Assembly (NCBI GenBank): GCA_025450815.1
Contig: JANWLO010000060.1
Coordinates: 1-51,333 of the forward strand
DNA length: 51,333 nucleotides
Reading direction: 5' to 3'
Source of the DNA: Gemmatimonadaceae bacterium
Lineage (GTDB): Bacteria; Gemmatimonadota; Gemmatimonadetes; Gemmatimonadales; Gemmatimonadaceae
Shown here: positions 27,131-37,224 of the stretch, piece after piece
Layout of the letters: each line of letters starts with the position of its first letter
How positions within the stretch are numbered: the stretch's first letter is position 1
Program-made: the position numbers and the translations under genes
The notes under the pieces: generated by a model
What the model was told of the DNA's origin: nothing
What the model saw: the letters and a program-made list of their open reading frames with translations, nothing else
Database searches by the model: none

Positions 27131-27463
27131 ATGCAGCACAATCTGACCACCACCACATGGACCCTCGAAGGTTACCGCATCACGCGCCAGCTCGGCGTCG
27201 TGCGCGGGATCATAGTGCGGTCGAGATCGGTATTCGGGAACATCGGCGCGGCGTTGCAGACGCTGGCCGGCGGCAACATCACGATCCTCACTCAGCTTTG
27301 CGAGAAGACGCGCGGCGACGCCTTCGACCTGATGCTCTGGCATGCGGAAGCGCTGGGCGCGAACGCCGTCGTCGGCATCCAGTACGACGCCACGGAAGTG
27401 ATGCAGGGAGTCACGGAGGTACTCTGCTACGGTACCGCCGTGGTGGTGGAGACAGCGCAATAG
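27131..27463 (+). CDS. YbjQ/UPF0145-family protein
   Basis: A 110-residue cytoplasmic protein of the YbjQ (UPF0145) family, often called heavy-metal-binding domain proteins, with no firmly established role. The family pattern is visible: [20 protein letters not shown], then [23 protein letters not shown], then [14 protein letters not shown] 27131 is preceded by GGAG at a good distance, while the upstream ATG at 27092 is less likely. It stands alone, divergent from the DPP4 gene, and is followed at once by a strong terminator hairpin. Confidence 0.88.
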   Translation: MQHNLTTTTWTLEGYRITRQLGVVRGIIVRSRSVFGNIGAALQTLAGGNITILTQLCEKTRGDAFDLMLWHAEALGANAVVGIQYDATEVMQGVTEVLCYGTAVVVETAQ

Positions 27464-27499
27464 CGCGAAGCCCGCCGGCAGATGCCGATGGGCTTCGCG
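27464..27499. terminator. Bidirectional terminator hairpin between convergent genes
   Basis: CGCGAAGCCC and GGGCTTCGCG form a perfect 10-bp stem around a 16-nt loop that itself contains complementary CGGCA/TGCCG. It starts 1 bp after the YbjQ stop codon and lies 24 bp beyond the convergent SusD stop, so it can serve both transcripts. No long T-run follows. Confidence 0.7.
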
Positions 27500-27522
27500 T
27501 CATACGAATTCTCCCGCGCAAG

Positions 27523-28914
27523 CTACGGGCAGGGATTAGGGTCGTTGGGATTGCGGAAGCCACTGATGCCGGCGCCGCTCACAACATCACCGCCGTGCTG
27601 CAGCTGCTCGGCGGAGCTTGGCGCGTTCGCGTTCGTCGCCTCCTCTCCGGAGCCGTAGTACAAGCGGCCCGGTATCTTGTCTCCGTACGTGGGCGAGTTG
27701 AACGGCGTTCGCGCCGGCAGGCAGGTGCGCTTGTAGTCACTCCACGCTTCCACGTTCTGGAAAAGCGCGATGTACTTCTCGGTCATGATCGAGTTAAGCG
27801 TGGCCGGAATCGACGACAAGCCGTTGCTCGTGCGCTCCTGGTCCAGGAACTGTTGCGCCGCTCCCGCTCCGTGGAGCACGAAGTTCGCCTCCGCGAGAAT
27901 CAGCGAATTCTCGTCGCTGGTAACCAGCGGCTGCCGAAATCCCGGCTCGTTGCGAAGTCCCTTGAGTCCCGAGATCCCGTTCGGGCTCGGCGCGCCGTTC
28001 ACGTCCACACCTCCGTACAGGCCGCTCGGCGTCTTTCCGAAGTACTGCGGCCGGCGCGGATCGCTCTGCGCATTCATGAGGCTCACGAGCGTCGCGCCGG
28101 CGACGAGATCGTCGCCAAAGCCGGAATTTACCTGGAACTGATACCAGACATTTCGCTCGAAGGTCGCGGTGGTGTGGAACGTCAGAAAGTCCCCGGCGTG
28201 TGTTGCGATGCCGTTTGTCGCGGCATCGATGGCGTGCTGATATTCGGTGCTACCCCGCACCTCGACCAGATGCAGGTGATAGCGCGCCTTTAGCGTGTTC
28301 GCGGCGGCCGTCCACTTTGCCACATCGCCGCCGTAGACGAAGTCGTTCGCACCGGGCCCGGGACCGGCACCCGCGAGATCCGTTATCGCCTGATCCAGCT
28401 TCGCCTCGATGTCATCGTACACCTGGAGCTGTGGATCGAAGTGCGGCTGCGCGACATTGCCCGCTGCCTCGCGATACGGGATGTCACCCCACACATCAGC
28501 CGCAGTGCCGATCACGAGCGCCTCCCACACCTCGGCGATTCCCTTGAACTGCAGGTCGCCCGCGGCATCAGATCGGCTTTCGATCGTCTTGATGTCGATC
28601 AGCCCGCCGCCGCCGTACACTGCGGCGAAATCCGCGTTCGCGGTTGCATTGGTGATCGTGTATTCGCTCTCCTGGCTCACGAACCGCCCGCCAACGCCCT
28701 GGCACTGTTGCATCCAGAGGCAGCTGATGAACGCCGGGTTCCCCTCCTGTTCGAGAAATTGTCCTGCCTGCACGGCGGTGAACAGCTGCGCCGTCGTGAC
28801 AGTCGCAGGGTTGTTCGGATCCTGCGACGCCGTCTTGTCGGTCAGGAAGCTGGTGCACCCCACGGCGCTGGCCGCGAGCGACGCGGCTCCCGCGAGCATC
28901 AATGACTTTCGCAT
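27523..28914 (-). CDS. SusD/RagB-family outer-membrane lipoprotein (pair 2)
   Basis: A 463-residue surface lipoprotein with lipobox LAASAVGC (then TSFLTDKTASQDPNNP) and the SusD helical fold. Markers are DVWGDIPYREAAG, AKWTAAANTLKARYHLHL and SIMTEKYIALFQNVEAWSDYKR. It is translated 18 bp after the SusC-2 stop and ends at a shared terminator. The C-terminus (GFRNPNDPNPCP) is short and proline-rich. The ligand is unknown; unlike pair 1, no catabolic enzyme follows it. A two-component system lies upstream on the same strand and may control its expression. Confidence 0.92.
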   Translation of the reverse strand: MRKSLMLAGAASLAASAVGCTSFLTDKTASQDPNNPATVTTAQLFTAVQAGQFLEQEGNPAFISCLWMQQCQGVGGRFVSQESEYTITNATANADFAAVYGGGGLIDIKTIESRSDAAGDLQFKGIAEVWEALVIGTAADVWGDIPYREAAGNVAQPHFDPQLQVYDDIEAKLDQAITDLAGAGPGPGANDFVYGGDVAKWTAAANTLKARYHLHLVEVRGSTEYQHAIDAATNGIATHAGDFLTFHTTATFERNVWYQFQVNSGFGDDLVAGATLVSLMNAQSDPRRPQYFGKTPSGLYGGVDVNGAPSPNGISGLKGLRNEPGFRQPLVTSDENSLILAEANFVLHGAGAAQQFLDQERTSNGLSSIPATLNSIMTEKYIALFQNVEAWSDYKRTCLPARTPFNSPTYGDKIPGRLYYGSGEEATNANAPSSAEQLQHGGDVVSGAGISGFRNPNDPNPCP

Positions 28915-28932
28915 TGCGAGTCCTCCAGTCGG

Positions 28933-31900
28933 TTAGCGGTTGAGTCCGAGCGTGATCACGAAAGAGCGCGACTGCGGCTGATTGAAGTAGTCGAGGCCGA
29001 GCGAGTGGCCAGTGGCCCCACCCAGATTCGTCTCGGGGTCGTAGCCGCTGTACTTCGTCCACGTGTAGAGATTGCGGCCGGCGACGCGAAGATCGACGCT
29101 CGTGAGTCCGAGCCGGTTCTTTACGAACGAGTTGTCGAAGCTGTAGCCCACGGAGATCTCGCGGAGCTTCGTGTAACCGCCGTCCTCGTTGAACGCCTCG
29201 TTGTTGCCGGCGAAGAAAAGCGGGCCCTCCGAATACCAGTTGACGCCGATCGACACCGGGGTGCCTGCGCCCGGGCCAACCACCGGCCCGTTGTACCATC
29301 CACCCTTACCGAACGTCTTGAGATTGCCGGTGCACACGGTGTTGCCCGCCGCGTCGGCCGTGCAGTCGGCGCGCTGCTCAGTGTCCTTGTGCGTGCCGTA
29401 GGCCTCGAGTGCGCCCTTGGTGCCGTTGTTGATGACGCCGCCGTGCTTGATGTCGAGGAGGCCGGAGAAGGTCCACTTCCGGTATTGCAGCGACGTGTGC
29501 ACGCTCCCCGTCCACTTCGGGTTCGGGTCGCCGATTACGCGCTGATTGTTGTCGAGCACGGGGAAACCATCCGGGCCGATGTACAGCGCTCCCTTCGGTT
29601 GTCCCGCGCACACCGTTGCGAGATCGACGTTCGCGATCACCGCGCTCATGCCGTCGGGGCTAATGCCGCATTTCGCGAAACCGAAGTCGTACATCACGCC
29701 GATCGGCTGGCCCTTGATCGCGACTTCCTGCGGCGTGTTGTACGTCGGGTCGAGCTGCACAAACTTGGCGCCGAGCAGATCGAGCACCGTGCTGCGGTTC
29801 CGCGCCCACTGGGCACCGATCTCCCACGAGAAGTTCTGCCTCGTCACCGGGCGAACGTTTGCCGTGAGCTCCAGTCCCGTGTTGCGGAACTTCGCGCCCT
29901 GCTGCACCTGCTGGAAATAGCCGGACGACGACGCGAGTTGCTGCGTGAGAATCACGTTGCTCGTTGTGGCGTGATAGTACGTAATTCCGAGATCGGCCTT
30001 GTCGTTGAAGAATCCGAAGTCCGCTCCGCCCTCGAACTCGCGCGTGCGCTCCGGTAAAAGGCTCGTCGTCGCTTTCGTGATGCTCGATGCCAGTCCGCCG
30101 AATCCGCCATACGTCGGCGTGAGGGCGACGCCCTGCGCGATCGTCGGGAAGGCTGCGCTCGCGTAGGTCTGGGTGGTGAGATACGGCAGCGGCTCCTGGC
30201 CGGCCTCGCCGTACGCGACGCGCAGCTTGCTGTACGACACGCCCGGAATCGGGAGCACCTTCGAGAACGTCCAGGCCGCGCTCGCCTTCGGGAACCATGC
30301 GCGCAGGTGATTCCGGTCGTACGTAGAGGAGCCATCGTTGCGCAGCGCACCTGTGAGGTACAGCTGGTCGAACAGATCCATCGTCGCCTGTCCGAAGAAG
30401 CCGACGTTCCTGATCTCCTGAACCGCGTCGATCGTCGGATCGCGAGTCACCGTGTTCGCCAGATTGAACGGCTCCGGCGCAACGAGCGTGCGACCGACAT
30501 CCGACAGCTGGCGAAAGTTTCGGTCGTCGAGCGTGTTGCCGATCGTAAACGTGCCGCTGAAGCTCGGGCTGAACGTGTGCGATGCGGTCGCAGTGAGGTT
30601 CTGATTCAGCTCGTAGTTAACGATCTTCCCTTCCGTGACACGCCCGACGTTCTCTCCGCCTGTTGCTGCGGAGCCCTGCGGCGCGCCCTCGAGGCGCTCG
30701 TCCGTGTAGTAGTCGCCCCCCAGCACGTACGCGAACTTCAGCCAGTCGGCCGCTTCGAAGTTCGCGTTCAGATTGCCGAACGCGCGCCCAAGCTGAGAGT
30801 TGTGCACGCCCTCGTTGAGTGTCCAGAATGGATTGTTCCAACCGCGATCACTCGTGACGTCGCCGGGAGTAGGATGCTGGAAGCGGAAGGTGATCTGCCC
30901 GTTCGGACCCTTGTACGGCATGTTGTTCCAGTCCGGCGGGGTGCGCAGCAGTCCGAGCTGAAGCCCATCCGTCGTATTTCCGCGCTCGACGTAATTGCCC
31001 CGCGCATCGGCGAAGGAAATGTTGCCGCCGATATCGAACCGGTCGGTGAGCTTCTGCGTGGCCTTGAGGCGAACGGTGGAGCGCTGGTAGTTGTTGTTCG
31101 GCCCCACAAAGATGCCGCGGTCGTACAGATACGAGCCGCTCAGAAAGAAGGACGTCCGGTCGCTTCCGCCCGAGACGGTGAGATTGTTGTCTGTGGTGTG
31201 ACCGGTGGTGTACGCCTCCGTCGCATGATCGTAAACCTTGGCGCCCGTCACTCTCAGATCGGGGCCCCAGCTCGTGCGGCAGAAGAAGTTCGAGATGTTG
31301 TCGCACGCCGTGGGATCGGGATTGCCAGCGGCATCCGCGTTCAGTTCCTGCGGCGACTGCCCGTAGTATCCCTGTCCGTAGCGCGTCTGCAGCGGATACT
31401 TCTTGTTGATGTCATCGAACGAGAGCTTGCTCTGCGCGGAGTAGCGCGTCGCGCCAGCCCTGCCGCTCTTCGTCGTGATGAGAATCACGCCCTGTCCCGC
31501 GCGCGCACCGTACAGCGCACCGGCCGCCGCCCCCTTGAGGATCTCGATGTTCTCGATGTCGTTCGGGTTGATGTCGGACGCGCGGTTCGCCTGCGCGGTG
31601 CCCTCGATCTCACCGGAGAGCAATCCATCGTTCGGATTGAAGTTCGTGGTCGAAAAGCTGCTGTTGTCGATCGGCACTCCATCCACGACGAACAGCGGCT
31701 GGCTATTGCCCGACGCGAGGCTGCGCGTTCCGCGAATGCGGATGTACGAGCCCGCGCCCGGCTCGCCGCTCGACTCCGTCACCTCGACGTTCGGTGCCTT
31801 GCCGGCGAGCGACTCGACGACGTTCGATTCATTGCTGCGCGTGATCGCCGTCGAATCCACGTGATTGCGTACGTTCCCCAGCTTCTCGGCTGACGACGAC

Positions 31901-32268
31901 GTGCCGGTGCCCGTGATCACGATCTCGCCCAGTCGAAGCGGATTCGTGGCGAGCACGAAGTCGTGCGTGATCGCGCCGTTCGCGAGCGTCACCGGAAAGG
32001 CCACCGACTTGAAACCGATGAGCCGCGCAACCAGCGACGCGGTCTGTCCATTGATTCGCGCGGCAGGGACGACCAGCGAATAGCGGCCGTCGTCGCGCGT
32101 GATCGTGCCGATGCTCATGCCATCCAGAAACACGCTCGCCGAGGCGAGCGGCGTACCGGCGTCACTCGTGACGCGACCGGAAATGGTGGCTTGCTGGGCA
32201 CTCGCCGCCGTAGCGGCGAGCGAAAGGAAGGCGAGCAATGCACCGGCCTGACGAAGTTTCGATACCAT
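28933..32268 (-). CDS. SusC/RagA-family TonB-linked outer-membrane receptor (pair 2)
   Basis: A 1111-residue TonB-dependent receptor. The signal peptide (LLAFLSLAATAASAQQ) leads into a carboxypeptidase-regulatory-like domain (ATISGRVTSDAGTPLASASV), a plug domain with SYIRIRGTRSLAS and the RagA-type LFVVDGVPIDNSSF, then NDIENIEILKGAAAGALYG and a large beta-barrel ending in SRSFVITLGLNR. The start at 32268 is supported by GGAGG a few bases upstream; the track start 32313 is not. It forms an import pair with the SusD downstream. It is close in layout to pair 1 but longer, mainly in the barrel. Confidence 0.93.
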   Translation of the reverse strand: MVSKLRQAGALLAFLSLAATAASAQQATISGRVTSDAGTPLASASVFLDGMSIGTITRDDGRYSLVVPAARINGQTASLVARLIGFKSVAFPVTLANGAITHDFVLATNPLRLGEIVITGTGTSSSAEKLGNVRNHVDSTAITRSNESNVVESLAGKAPNVEVTESSGEPGAGSYIRIRGTRSLASGNSQPLFVVDGVPIDNSSFSTTNFNPNDGLLSGEIEGTAQANRASDINPNDIENIEILKGAAAGALYGARAGQGVILITTKSGRAGATRYSAQSKLSFDDINKKYPLQTRYGQGYYGQSPQELNADAAGNPDPTACDNISNFFCRTSWGPDLRVTGAKVYDHATEAYTTGHTTDNNLTVSGGSDRTSFFLSGSYLYDRGIFVGPNNNYQRSTVRLKATQKLTDRFDIGGNISFADARGNYVERGNTTDGLQLGLLRTPPDWNNMPYKGPNGQITFRFQHPTPGDVTSDRGWNNPFWTLNEGVHNSQLGRAFGNLNANFEAADWLKFAYVLGGDYYTDERLEGAPQGSAATGGENVGRVTEGKIVNYELNQNLTATASHTFSPSFSGTFTIGNTLDDRNFRQLSDVGRTLVAPEPFNLANTVTRDPTIDAVQEIRNVGFFGQATMDLFDQLYLTGALRNDGSSTYDRNHLRAWFPKASAAWTFSKVLPIPGVSYSKLRVAYGEAGQEPLPYLTTQTYASAAFPTIAQGVALTPTYGGFGGLASSITKATTSLLPERTREFEGGADFGFFNDKADLGITYYHATTSNVILTQQLASSSGYFQQVQQGAKFRNTGLELTANVRPVTRQNFSWEIGAQWARNRSTVLDLLGAKFVQLDPTYNTPQEVAIKGQPIGVMYDFGFAKCGISPDGMSAVIANVDLATVCAGQPKGALYIGPDGFPVLDNNQRVIGDPNPKWTGSVHTSLQYRKWTFSGLLDIKHGGVINNGTKGALEAYGTHKDTEQRADCTADAAGNTVCTGNLKTFGKGGWYNGPVVGPGAGTPVSIGVNWYSEGPLFFAGNNEAFNEDGGYTKLREISVGYSFDNSFVKNRLGLTSVDLRVAGRNLYTWTKYSGYDPETNLGGATGHSLGLDYFNQPQSRSFVITLGLNR

Positions 32269-32507
32269 GGGTCCTCCTTCCGCCATCGCGGAAGACGGTG
32301 GGTGCGCTGACAATCGGGCGGGCCACGCGGAAGACGCGGTCGTCGAAACACGACGCGGCGATTCGAGAGGCAGGCCCGTGCATGCTGCACGCTAGAGAAC
32401 CTTTGTAGGCGACGCTGCTGAGTTGGCGACCCTCGTACGGAATTCGCACGCGCGAAGGTGGAACTGTCAGCGGATGGTCAGAGCGTCGTCGCCTTCGTGT
32501 GCGACGA

Positions 32508-33200
32508 TCAGCGCTCGAAGCGGTATCCCGTTTTCCGAACCGTGAGGAAATGCCGTGGGGACGACGGATCGTCCTCGAGCTTGCGCCGCAGCTCCACGAT
32601 GTGTGTGTCGATCGTGCGACTCACCATCGCCGGCTTGTAGCCCCACACCTCGCGCAGCAGCTCCGCGCGCTGCGCCACCGAGCCATCACGTCGCACGAGC
32701 GCCATCAACAGATCGAATTCCTTGGGGCGCAGCGGCACCGGCGCACCCTGCCGCGTCACGAGCCGCTTTGACGGATGCACCTCGATCGTGCCGAAGCACA
32801 CCGCGCTATCATTCGACGCGGCGACAGTCGCCACGTGGCGCGAACGCCTGAGCAGCGCCTCGATGCGCGCCAGCAGCTCGATGAGACTGAACGGTTTCGT
32901 GACGTAGTCGTCCGCCCCCCACCGGAAGCCGCGCACCTTCTCCGCTTCGTCCGAACGCGCCGTGAGGATGAGCACCGGCATGTGCAGCCCCTCGCCTCGC
33001 ATCGCGCGCAACAGGAGATAGCCGTCCATCTTCGGAAGCATCAGGTCTAGCACTATGAGATCGGGACGCGACGTGCGCACCAGCGCCAGTCCGCGCTCGC
33101 CGTCGAGTGCGACCCCCACCTCGTGCCCTTCCAGTTCGAGATTGGTGCGCAGCGCGCGAGCCAGGTCGACGCTGTCTTCAACTACCAGAATGCGCGCCAT
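32508..33200 (-). CDS. OmpR/PhoB-family response regulator
   Basis: A 230-residue two-component regulator. The receiver domain has the acidic pocket VVEDS, the phospho-acceptor Asp52 in VLDLMLPKMDG, and lysine in YVTKPFS. The C-terminal winged helix (VHPSKRLVTRQGAPVPLRPKEF, ending KLEDDPSSPRHFLTVRKTGY) binds DNA. It starts 13 bp after the stop of the histidine kinase, its obvious partner. The next gene on the strand, after 239 bp, is SusC-2, a plausible target. Directly after the stop codon is a 7-bp-stem hairpin (TCGTCGC/GCGACGA, 32486-32507). Confidence 0.93.
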   Translation of the reverse strand: MARILVVEDSVDLARALRTNLELEGHEVGVALDGERGLALVRTSRPDLIVLDLMLPKMDGYLLLRAMRGEGLHMPVLILTARSDEAEKVRGFRWGADDYVTKPFSLIELLARIEALLRRSRHVATVAASNDSAVCFGTIEVHPSKRLVTRQGAPVPLRPKEFDLLMALVRRDGSVAQRAELLREVWGYKPAMVSRTIDTHIVELRRKLEDDPSSPRHFLTVRKTGYRFER

Positions 33201-33213
33201 GGAGCTCTCCTTG

Positions 33214-34977
33214 TCAGAATGCGCCGTGCACGGCCGATGCAGGTGTATACGTCAGCGCGCCCGCCGATGTTTCAGACGGAACGGTGCCACCCACCAGCTC
33301 GATCACGAATCGTGCGCCCCCGTTCGGTGCTTCCTCCACCCAGGCCCGCCCGTCATAACGCTCCGCCAGGTGCCGCACGACCGACAGCCCGATACCGCTC
33401 CCCGTGGACGACGAGCGAACATCGCGAGCCAGGCGCACGTACGGCTCCCAGATTCGCTCGCGGTCGGCCTCCGGCACGCCCGGTCCCTGATCGTCCACCC
33501 AGATGCGCACGCATCCGCCGTGGCGCGCCGAGCCCACGGTGACCACGGACGACGCGGGTGAATACTTCGCGGCGTTGTCGAGCAGATTCACCAGCGCGTG
33601 CCGCAGCACGGGCGCACTTATCGCGGCGGCGAGACTCTCGTCCAGATTCTCGCAAATCGAGATTCCGTGTTGCCGCGCGAGCGGTGCGAACGTGTGCGCG
33701 ACCTCGCGAATGAGCGGCGCCAGAGGAAGGAGCTGCGCGGGCGGCGGCGTCGGCTGTTCACGCGAGGCACGCGAGAAGAGCAGAACGTTGTCGATGAGAT
33801 GAGTCAGATGCCGAGCCTCGCGCACGATCACCGCGATCGCGTGCGACCGCTCATCGGGCGCCGGCACTCGACCCAGCTGGAGCATTTCTGCGTACACCAT
33901 GATCTCGGCTAGCGGCGTGCGCAGCTCGTGCGATACGCTCGACGTGAAGTCGTCGCGGATCGCCGCGAGCTCCTGCGCTCGGCGCGTCAGGATGTAGGCG
34001 CTGAGCAGAAGCGCGCAGGTGAGGACGCAGAGCGCGATGAGCAGCGGCGCACGACTTCGCGGCATGCCGCCGATCAGCAGCCTCGACGCCATCTCCGGCA
34101 GGATCGCCACCTGCACGCGTGACTTGCTATCTACGCCATCCCCCCACAGGGAGGAGATACCGGCGTACACCGTGTCCTTGGCCCAGCGCGACTGCCACGC
34201 GAGGTGATGCCCGTCCCACACCTTCACCGAAAAGAGGCTGTCGTTCGGTACCCCCTTCGTGAGCGACGGCGGCAGCAGCGGCATCTTCGTGATCATGCCG
34301 AACGTCTGCGGCGCGAACGACGACAGCGTAGTCGCAAAGCCGTACATCGCGTCCGGCGCGCCGCGCACGCCGTGCAGCGCCGTGAGCAGCAGGATCTTCT
34401 CGCCGCTCGAATCCGGGAACGTCACGAGATAAAACGCGCCCCGCAGCACCCGCGGCGCGTCGAACAGCGGCATCGATGGCTCGCCCTTGATCGAGTCGCG
34501 CAGCACGCCCAGCTCCATCGCCGATGGCGTGATCCGCCCAGCCGTCTTGAGCTCGTTCGTGGACGGAACGTAGCGAAAGAAATACTGCGGTTTCGGATCC
34601 CACATGCACTCGCAGTGCTTTACATCGTCGGCGGCGTCCTGCAGCACGCGTAGATCGAACAGGCTGTCCGCCTCGAGTCGGCTGCTCTTGCCACCCAGCC
34701 ACGAGAAAATCGCGAGCGCGCTCTGGCGAAGCGAGCGCTGCGTGTCCATCGCGTAGTTGTTCGCCGCGAAGCGCGCGTAGTCCCGCACCGCCGCCTCGGC
34801 CGCGGTGCGCTGGGCGCGCGCGGCCAGCCACGCCTGCGCCGTTAGCGCGACGGTGGCGAATAGTGCGAGCACGAGTACCGCGATCAACCCCGTACTCCGA
34901 ACGTGAGGGGAACGTCCGGATGGTGTGGAAGGGGCGCCGCGATCGAACAACCAGCGGAGTGGCGTCACCCCACTCAT
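33214..34977 (-). CDS. Membrane sensor histidine kinase
   Basis: A 587-residue kinase. Membrane helices lie near residues 30-52 and 311-330 and enclose a periplasmic sensor of about 255 residues that I cannot assign to a known domain; it contains a Cys pair in HCECMWDPKP (Cys122, Cys124). The cytoplasmic part has the HisKA dimerisation helix with His350 in SVSHELRTPL. The ATP-binding domain follows: LVNLLDNAAKYSP (N box), VDDQGPGVP (G1), SSSTGSGIGLSVVRHL (G2). It phosphorylates the downstream OmpR-type regulator. The signal is unknown. The fad operon lies upstream on the same strand, separated by 96 bp. Confidence 0.93.
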   Translation of the reverse strand: MSGVTPLRWLFDRGAPSTPSGRSPHVRSTGLIAVLVLALFATVALTAQAWLAARAQRTAAEAAVRDYARFAANNYAMDTQRSLRQSALAIFSWLGGKSSRLEADSLFDLRVLQDAADDVKHCECMWDPKPQYFFRYVPSTNELKTAGRITPSAMELGVLRDSIKGEPSMPLFDAPRVLRGAFYLVTFPDSSGEKILLLTALHGVRGAPDAMYGFATTLSSFAPQTFGMITKMPLLPPSLTKGVPNDSLFSVKVWDGHHLAWQSRWAKDTVYAGISSLWGDGVDSKSRVQVAILPEMASRLLIGGMPRSRAPLLIALCVLTCALLLSAYILTRRAQELAAIRDDFTSSVSHELRTPLAEIMVYAEMLQLGRVPAPDERSHAIAVIVREARHLTHLIDNVLLFSRASREQPTPPPAQLLPLAPLIREVAHTFAPLARQHGISICENLDESLAAAISAPVLRHALVNLLDNAAKYSPASSVVTVGSARHGGCVRIWVDDQGPGVPEADRERIWEPYVRLARDVRSSSTGSGIGLSVVRHLAERYDGRAWVEEAPNGGARFVIELVGGTVPSETSAGALTYTPASAVHGAF

Positions 34978-35073
34978 TTATATGGAATTCGAGACATCGG
35001 CAATGGCCGGGACGTGCGACCTCTCCGACAATGTCATCAACTCGTCAACTTCGGCTGTGCAGCGCCTCCGCGG

Positions 35074-37224
35074 TCAGCGCGGCCTTCCCCGATCCGGATA
35101 GAATCGCGCTCCGTTGGACGCCATCTGCCGGAGCAGAGCCGCGGGGCGGAAGCGCGGCGAGAAGCGGCCGTCGAGAACCTCGAGCGCCCGAATCACGGTC
35201 GGGATGCCGAGCGTGTCCAGATATCGGAAGGGGCCGCCGCGGAATGGAGGGAAACCGATGCCGTACACCGCGCCGACATCGCCATCGCGTGGACTGCCGA
35301 TGATTCCCTCCTCCAGGCAGCGTGCCGCCTCGTTGAGCATCGCGAATACACACCGCTCCACGATGTCGCGCGCGCCGAGTCCGAGCCGCTGTCCGCTGCT
35401 GGAGAAGATCGGATACACCGACTCATCGACTCCTTTCTTTTTTCCCTGCTCGTATCTGTAGAAACCACTCCCGCCCTTGCGACCGGTGCGCCCGGACTCG
35501 ATCACGCGGGCGATCGACACCGACGGGACCATCCGGTCGCCGAACGCCGCGATCATCGTCGCGCTCGACTTTCCGGCGATGTCGAGCCCCACCTCATCGA
35601 TGAGCGTGAGCGGTCCCACTGGAAATCCAAACTCGACCAACGCGCGGTCGATCGCATCCACCGCCACGCCCTCGTCGAGAAGAAGCCCAGCCTCGTTCAC
35701 GTACGGCGCCAGAATACGATTCGCGTAGAACCCCGGCGCGTCCTGCACCACGATCACGGTCTTCCCGAGCTTCTTGCCGTACGCGACGGCCGTCGCCAGA
35801 GCCGTATCGCTGGTCCGCTGCGCGCGCACGACCTCGAGCAGCGGCATCTTCTGGACCGGTGAGAAGAAGTGCATTCCGAGCACGCGCTCGGGATGCCGGG
35901 CAGCGGATGCGATTTGCGCGATCGGGATCGTGCTCGTGTTCGACGCGATGATCGCTTTGGGCGCCGCCTCCTCCGCCTCCGCGAGCACGGCACGCTTCAC
36001 CGCGAGATCCTCGAACACCGCCTCGATCACGATCTGCGCGGTGCCGAACCCCGAGTAGTCGGTCGTGCCGCCAATGAGCGTGAGCTGATCATCGAGCTGA
36101 CGCTTCGTGATCCGCTTGCGCTTGAGCTGGTCGCGCAGAATCCCATTCACCTCGCGCAGCCCTTTCCCCACGCGATCGGTCTGCGCGTCCTTCAGCCGGA
36201 CGACCGTGCCCTGCATCGCGGCGATCGCCGCGATCCCGGCGCCCATGAATCCGGCGCCGAGCACCCCGATCTTCTCCACCGGCGTGGGCACGACGCCCGC
36301 GCTGCTCACGCCCGTGTCCTTCTTGAGCGCCGCGCCCGCGAAGAAGAGAAAGATCAGCTGGCGGCTCACATCCGTCACCGCCATCTCGCCGAACAATCGC
36401 GCCTCGGTGGCGAAGCCGCGCGCGCTGTCGCCGCCGTACGACTGCTCGATCGCATCGATCGCCGCGAGCGGCGCGGGGTAGTTTCCCTTGGTCGCGCTCC
36501 GCGTGGCTTCGCGCGCCTTCCGGAACACCACCGACCGTCCCACCGGATTGTCCTCCAGCAGCACATCCGAAATCCCGTGCGCCGCACGCCCGCGCTCGCG
36601 CGCGATCGTGCCCGCGGCGAGCTTCGCGGCACGATCGAGCGCGACGTCGAGCAGAATCGACGGATGCACGAGCTCGTCGATGAGCCCGATCTGCAGCGCC
36701 TTCTTCGCACGCACGTTCTTCCCCTGCAGGATCATGTCGAGCGCCTGCCGCAACCCCACTCGGCGCGGCAGCCTCTGCGTTCCGCCCGCACCCGGAATGA
36801 GTCCGAGCTGGACCTCGGGGAGCGCGAGCACGGTTTTGGGATGATCCGTCGCGATGCGGTACGCAGAAGCGAGCGCGGTCTCGAGCCCTCCGCCCACGCA
36901 CGTACCATGGATGGCGCAGACGACCGGCGCGCGGAGCTTCTCGATCCGCGCCACCATCTCCTGCCCCTCGCGGCTCATCGCCTCCGCCTCCGCCGCGGTG
37001 CGAAGCTCGAGAAACTGCTCGATGTCTGCACCGGCGATGAACAGATCGCGCTTCCCCGAGATCAGTACGATTGCGCGAACCGACGAGTCCGTGTCCACGC
37101 GATCCATGAGGAGGCGGAACTCGTCGATCACTTCGCGACTGAGCTTGTTCACCGATTCGCCGGCCAGGTCGAACGTGACGACGGCAACTCCGTCGTCGCG
37201 CATCTCCGTGGTGAGCGCGCTCAT
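35074..37224 (-). CDS. fadJ: Fatty-acid oxidation complex alpha subunit (enoyl-CoA hydratase / 3-hydroxyacyl-CoA dehydrogenase)
   Basis: A 716-residue bifunctional beta-oxidation enzyme. The N-terminal crotonase domain has FIAGADIEQF, IHGTCVGGGLETALA and LPEVQLGLIPGAGGTQRLPR. It is followed by the NAD-binding dehydrogenase (IGVLGAGFMGAGIAAIAA), ASNTSTIPI, GMHFFSPVQKMPLLEVV and the C-terminal domain with the dehydrogenase glutamate region. The ATG at 37224 overlaps the thiolase stop as ATGA; the longer track ORF is an extension over the thiolase. Gene order thiolase-then-alpha and domain content fit the FadI/FadJ pair rather than FadBA. Confidence 0.92.
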   Translation of the reverse strand: MSALTTEMRDDGVAVVTFDLAGESVNKLSREVIDEFRLLMDRVDTDSSVRAIVLISGKRDLFIAGADIEQFLELRTAAEAEAMSREGQEMVARIEKLRAPVVCAIHGTCVGGGLETALASAYRIATDHPKTVLALPEVQLGLIPGAGGTQRLPRRVGLRQALDMILQGKNVRAKKALQIGLIDELVHPSILLDVALDRAAKLAAGTIARERGRAAHGISDVLLEDNPVGRSVVFRKAREATRSATKGNYPAPLAAIDAIEQSYGGDSARGFATEARLFGEMAVTDVSRQLIFLFFAGAALKKDTGVSSAGVVPTPVEKIGVLGAGFMGAGIAAIAAMQGTVVRLKDAQTDRVGKGLREVNGILRDQLKRKRITKRQLDDQLTLIGGTTDYSGFGTAQIVIEAVFEDLAVKRAVLAEAEEAAPKAIIASNTSTIPIAQIASAARHPERVLGMHFFSPVQKMPLLEVVRAQRTSDTALATAVAYGKKLGKTVIVVQDAPGFYANRILAPYVNEAGLLLDEGVAVDAIDRALVEFGFPVGPLTLIDEVGLDIAGKSSATMIAAFGDRMVPSVSIARVIESGRTGRKGGSGFYRYEQGKKKGVDESVYPIFSSSGQRLGLGARDIVERCVFAMLNEAARCLEEGIIGSPRDGDVGAVYGIGFPPFRGGPFRYLDTLGIPTVIRALEVLDGRFSPRFRPAALLRQMASNGARFYPDRGRPR

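Noticed and set aside
30307-31893. Plus-strand ORF of 528 residues inside SusC-2
   Set aside because: Antisense shadow, very arginine-rich; the minus frame is a full-length SusC.
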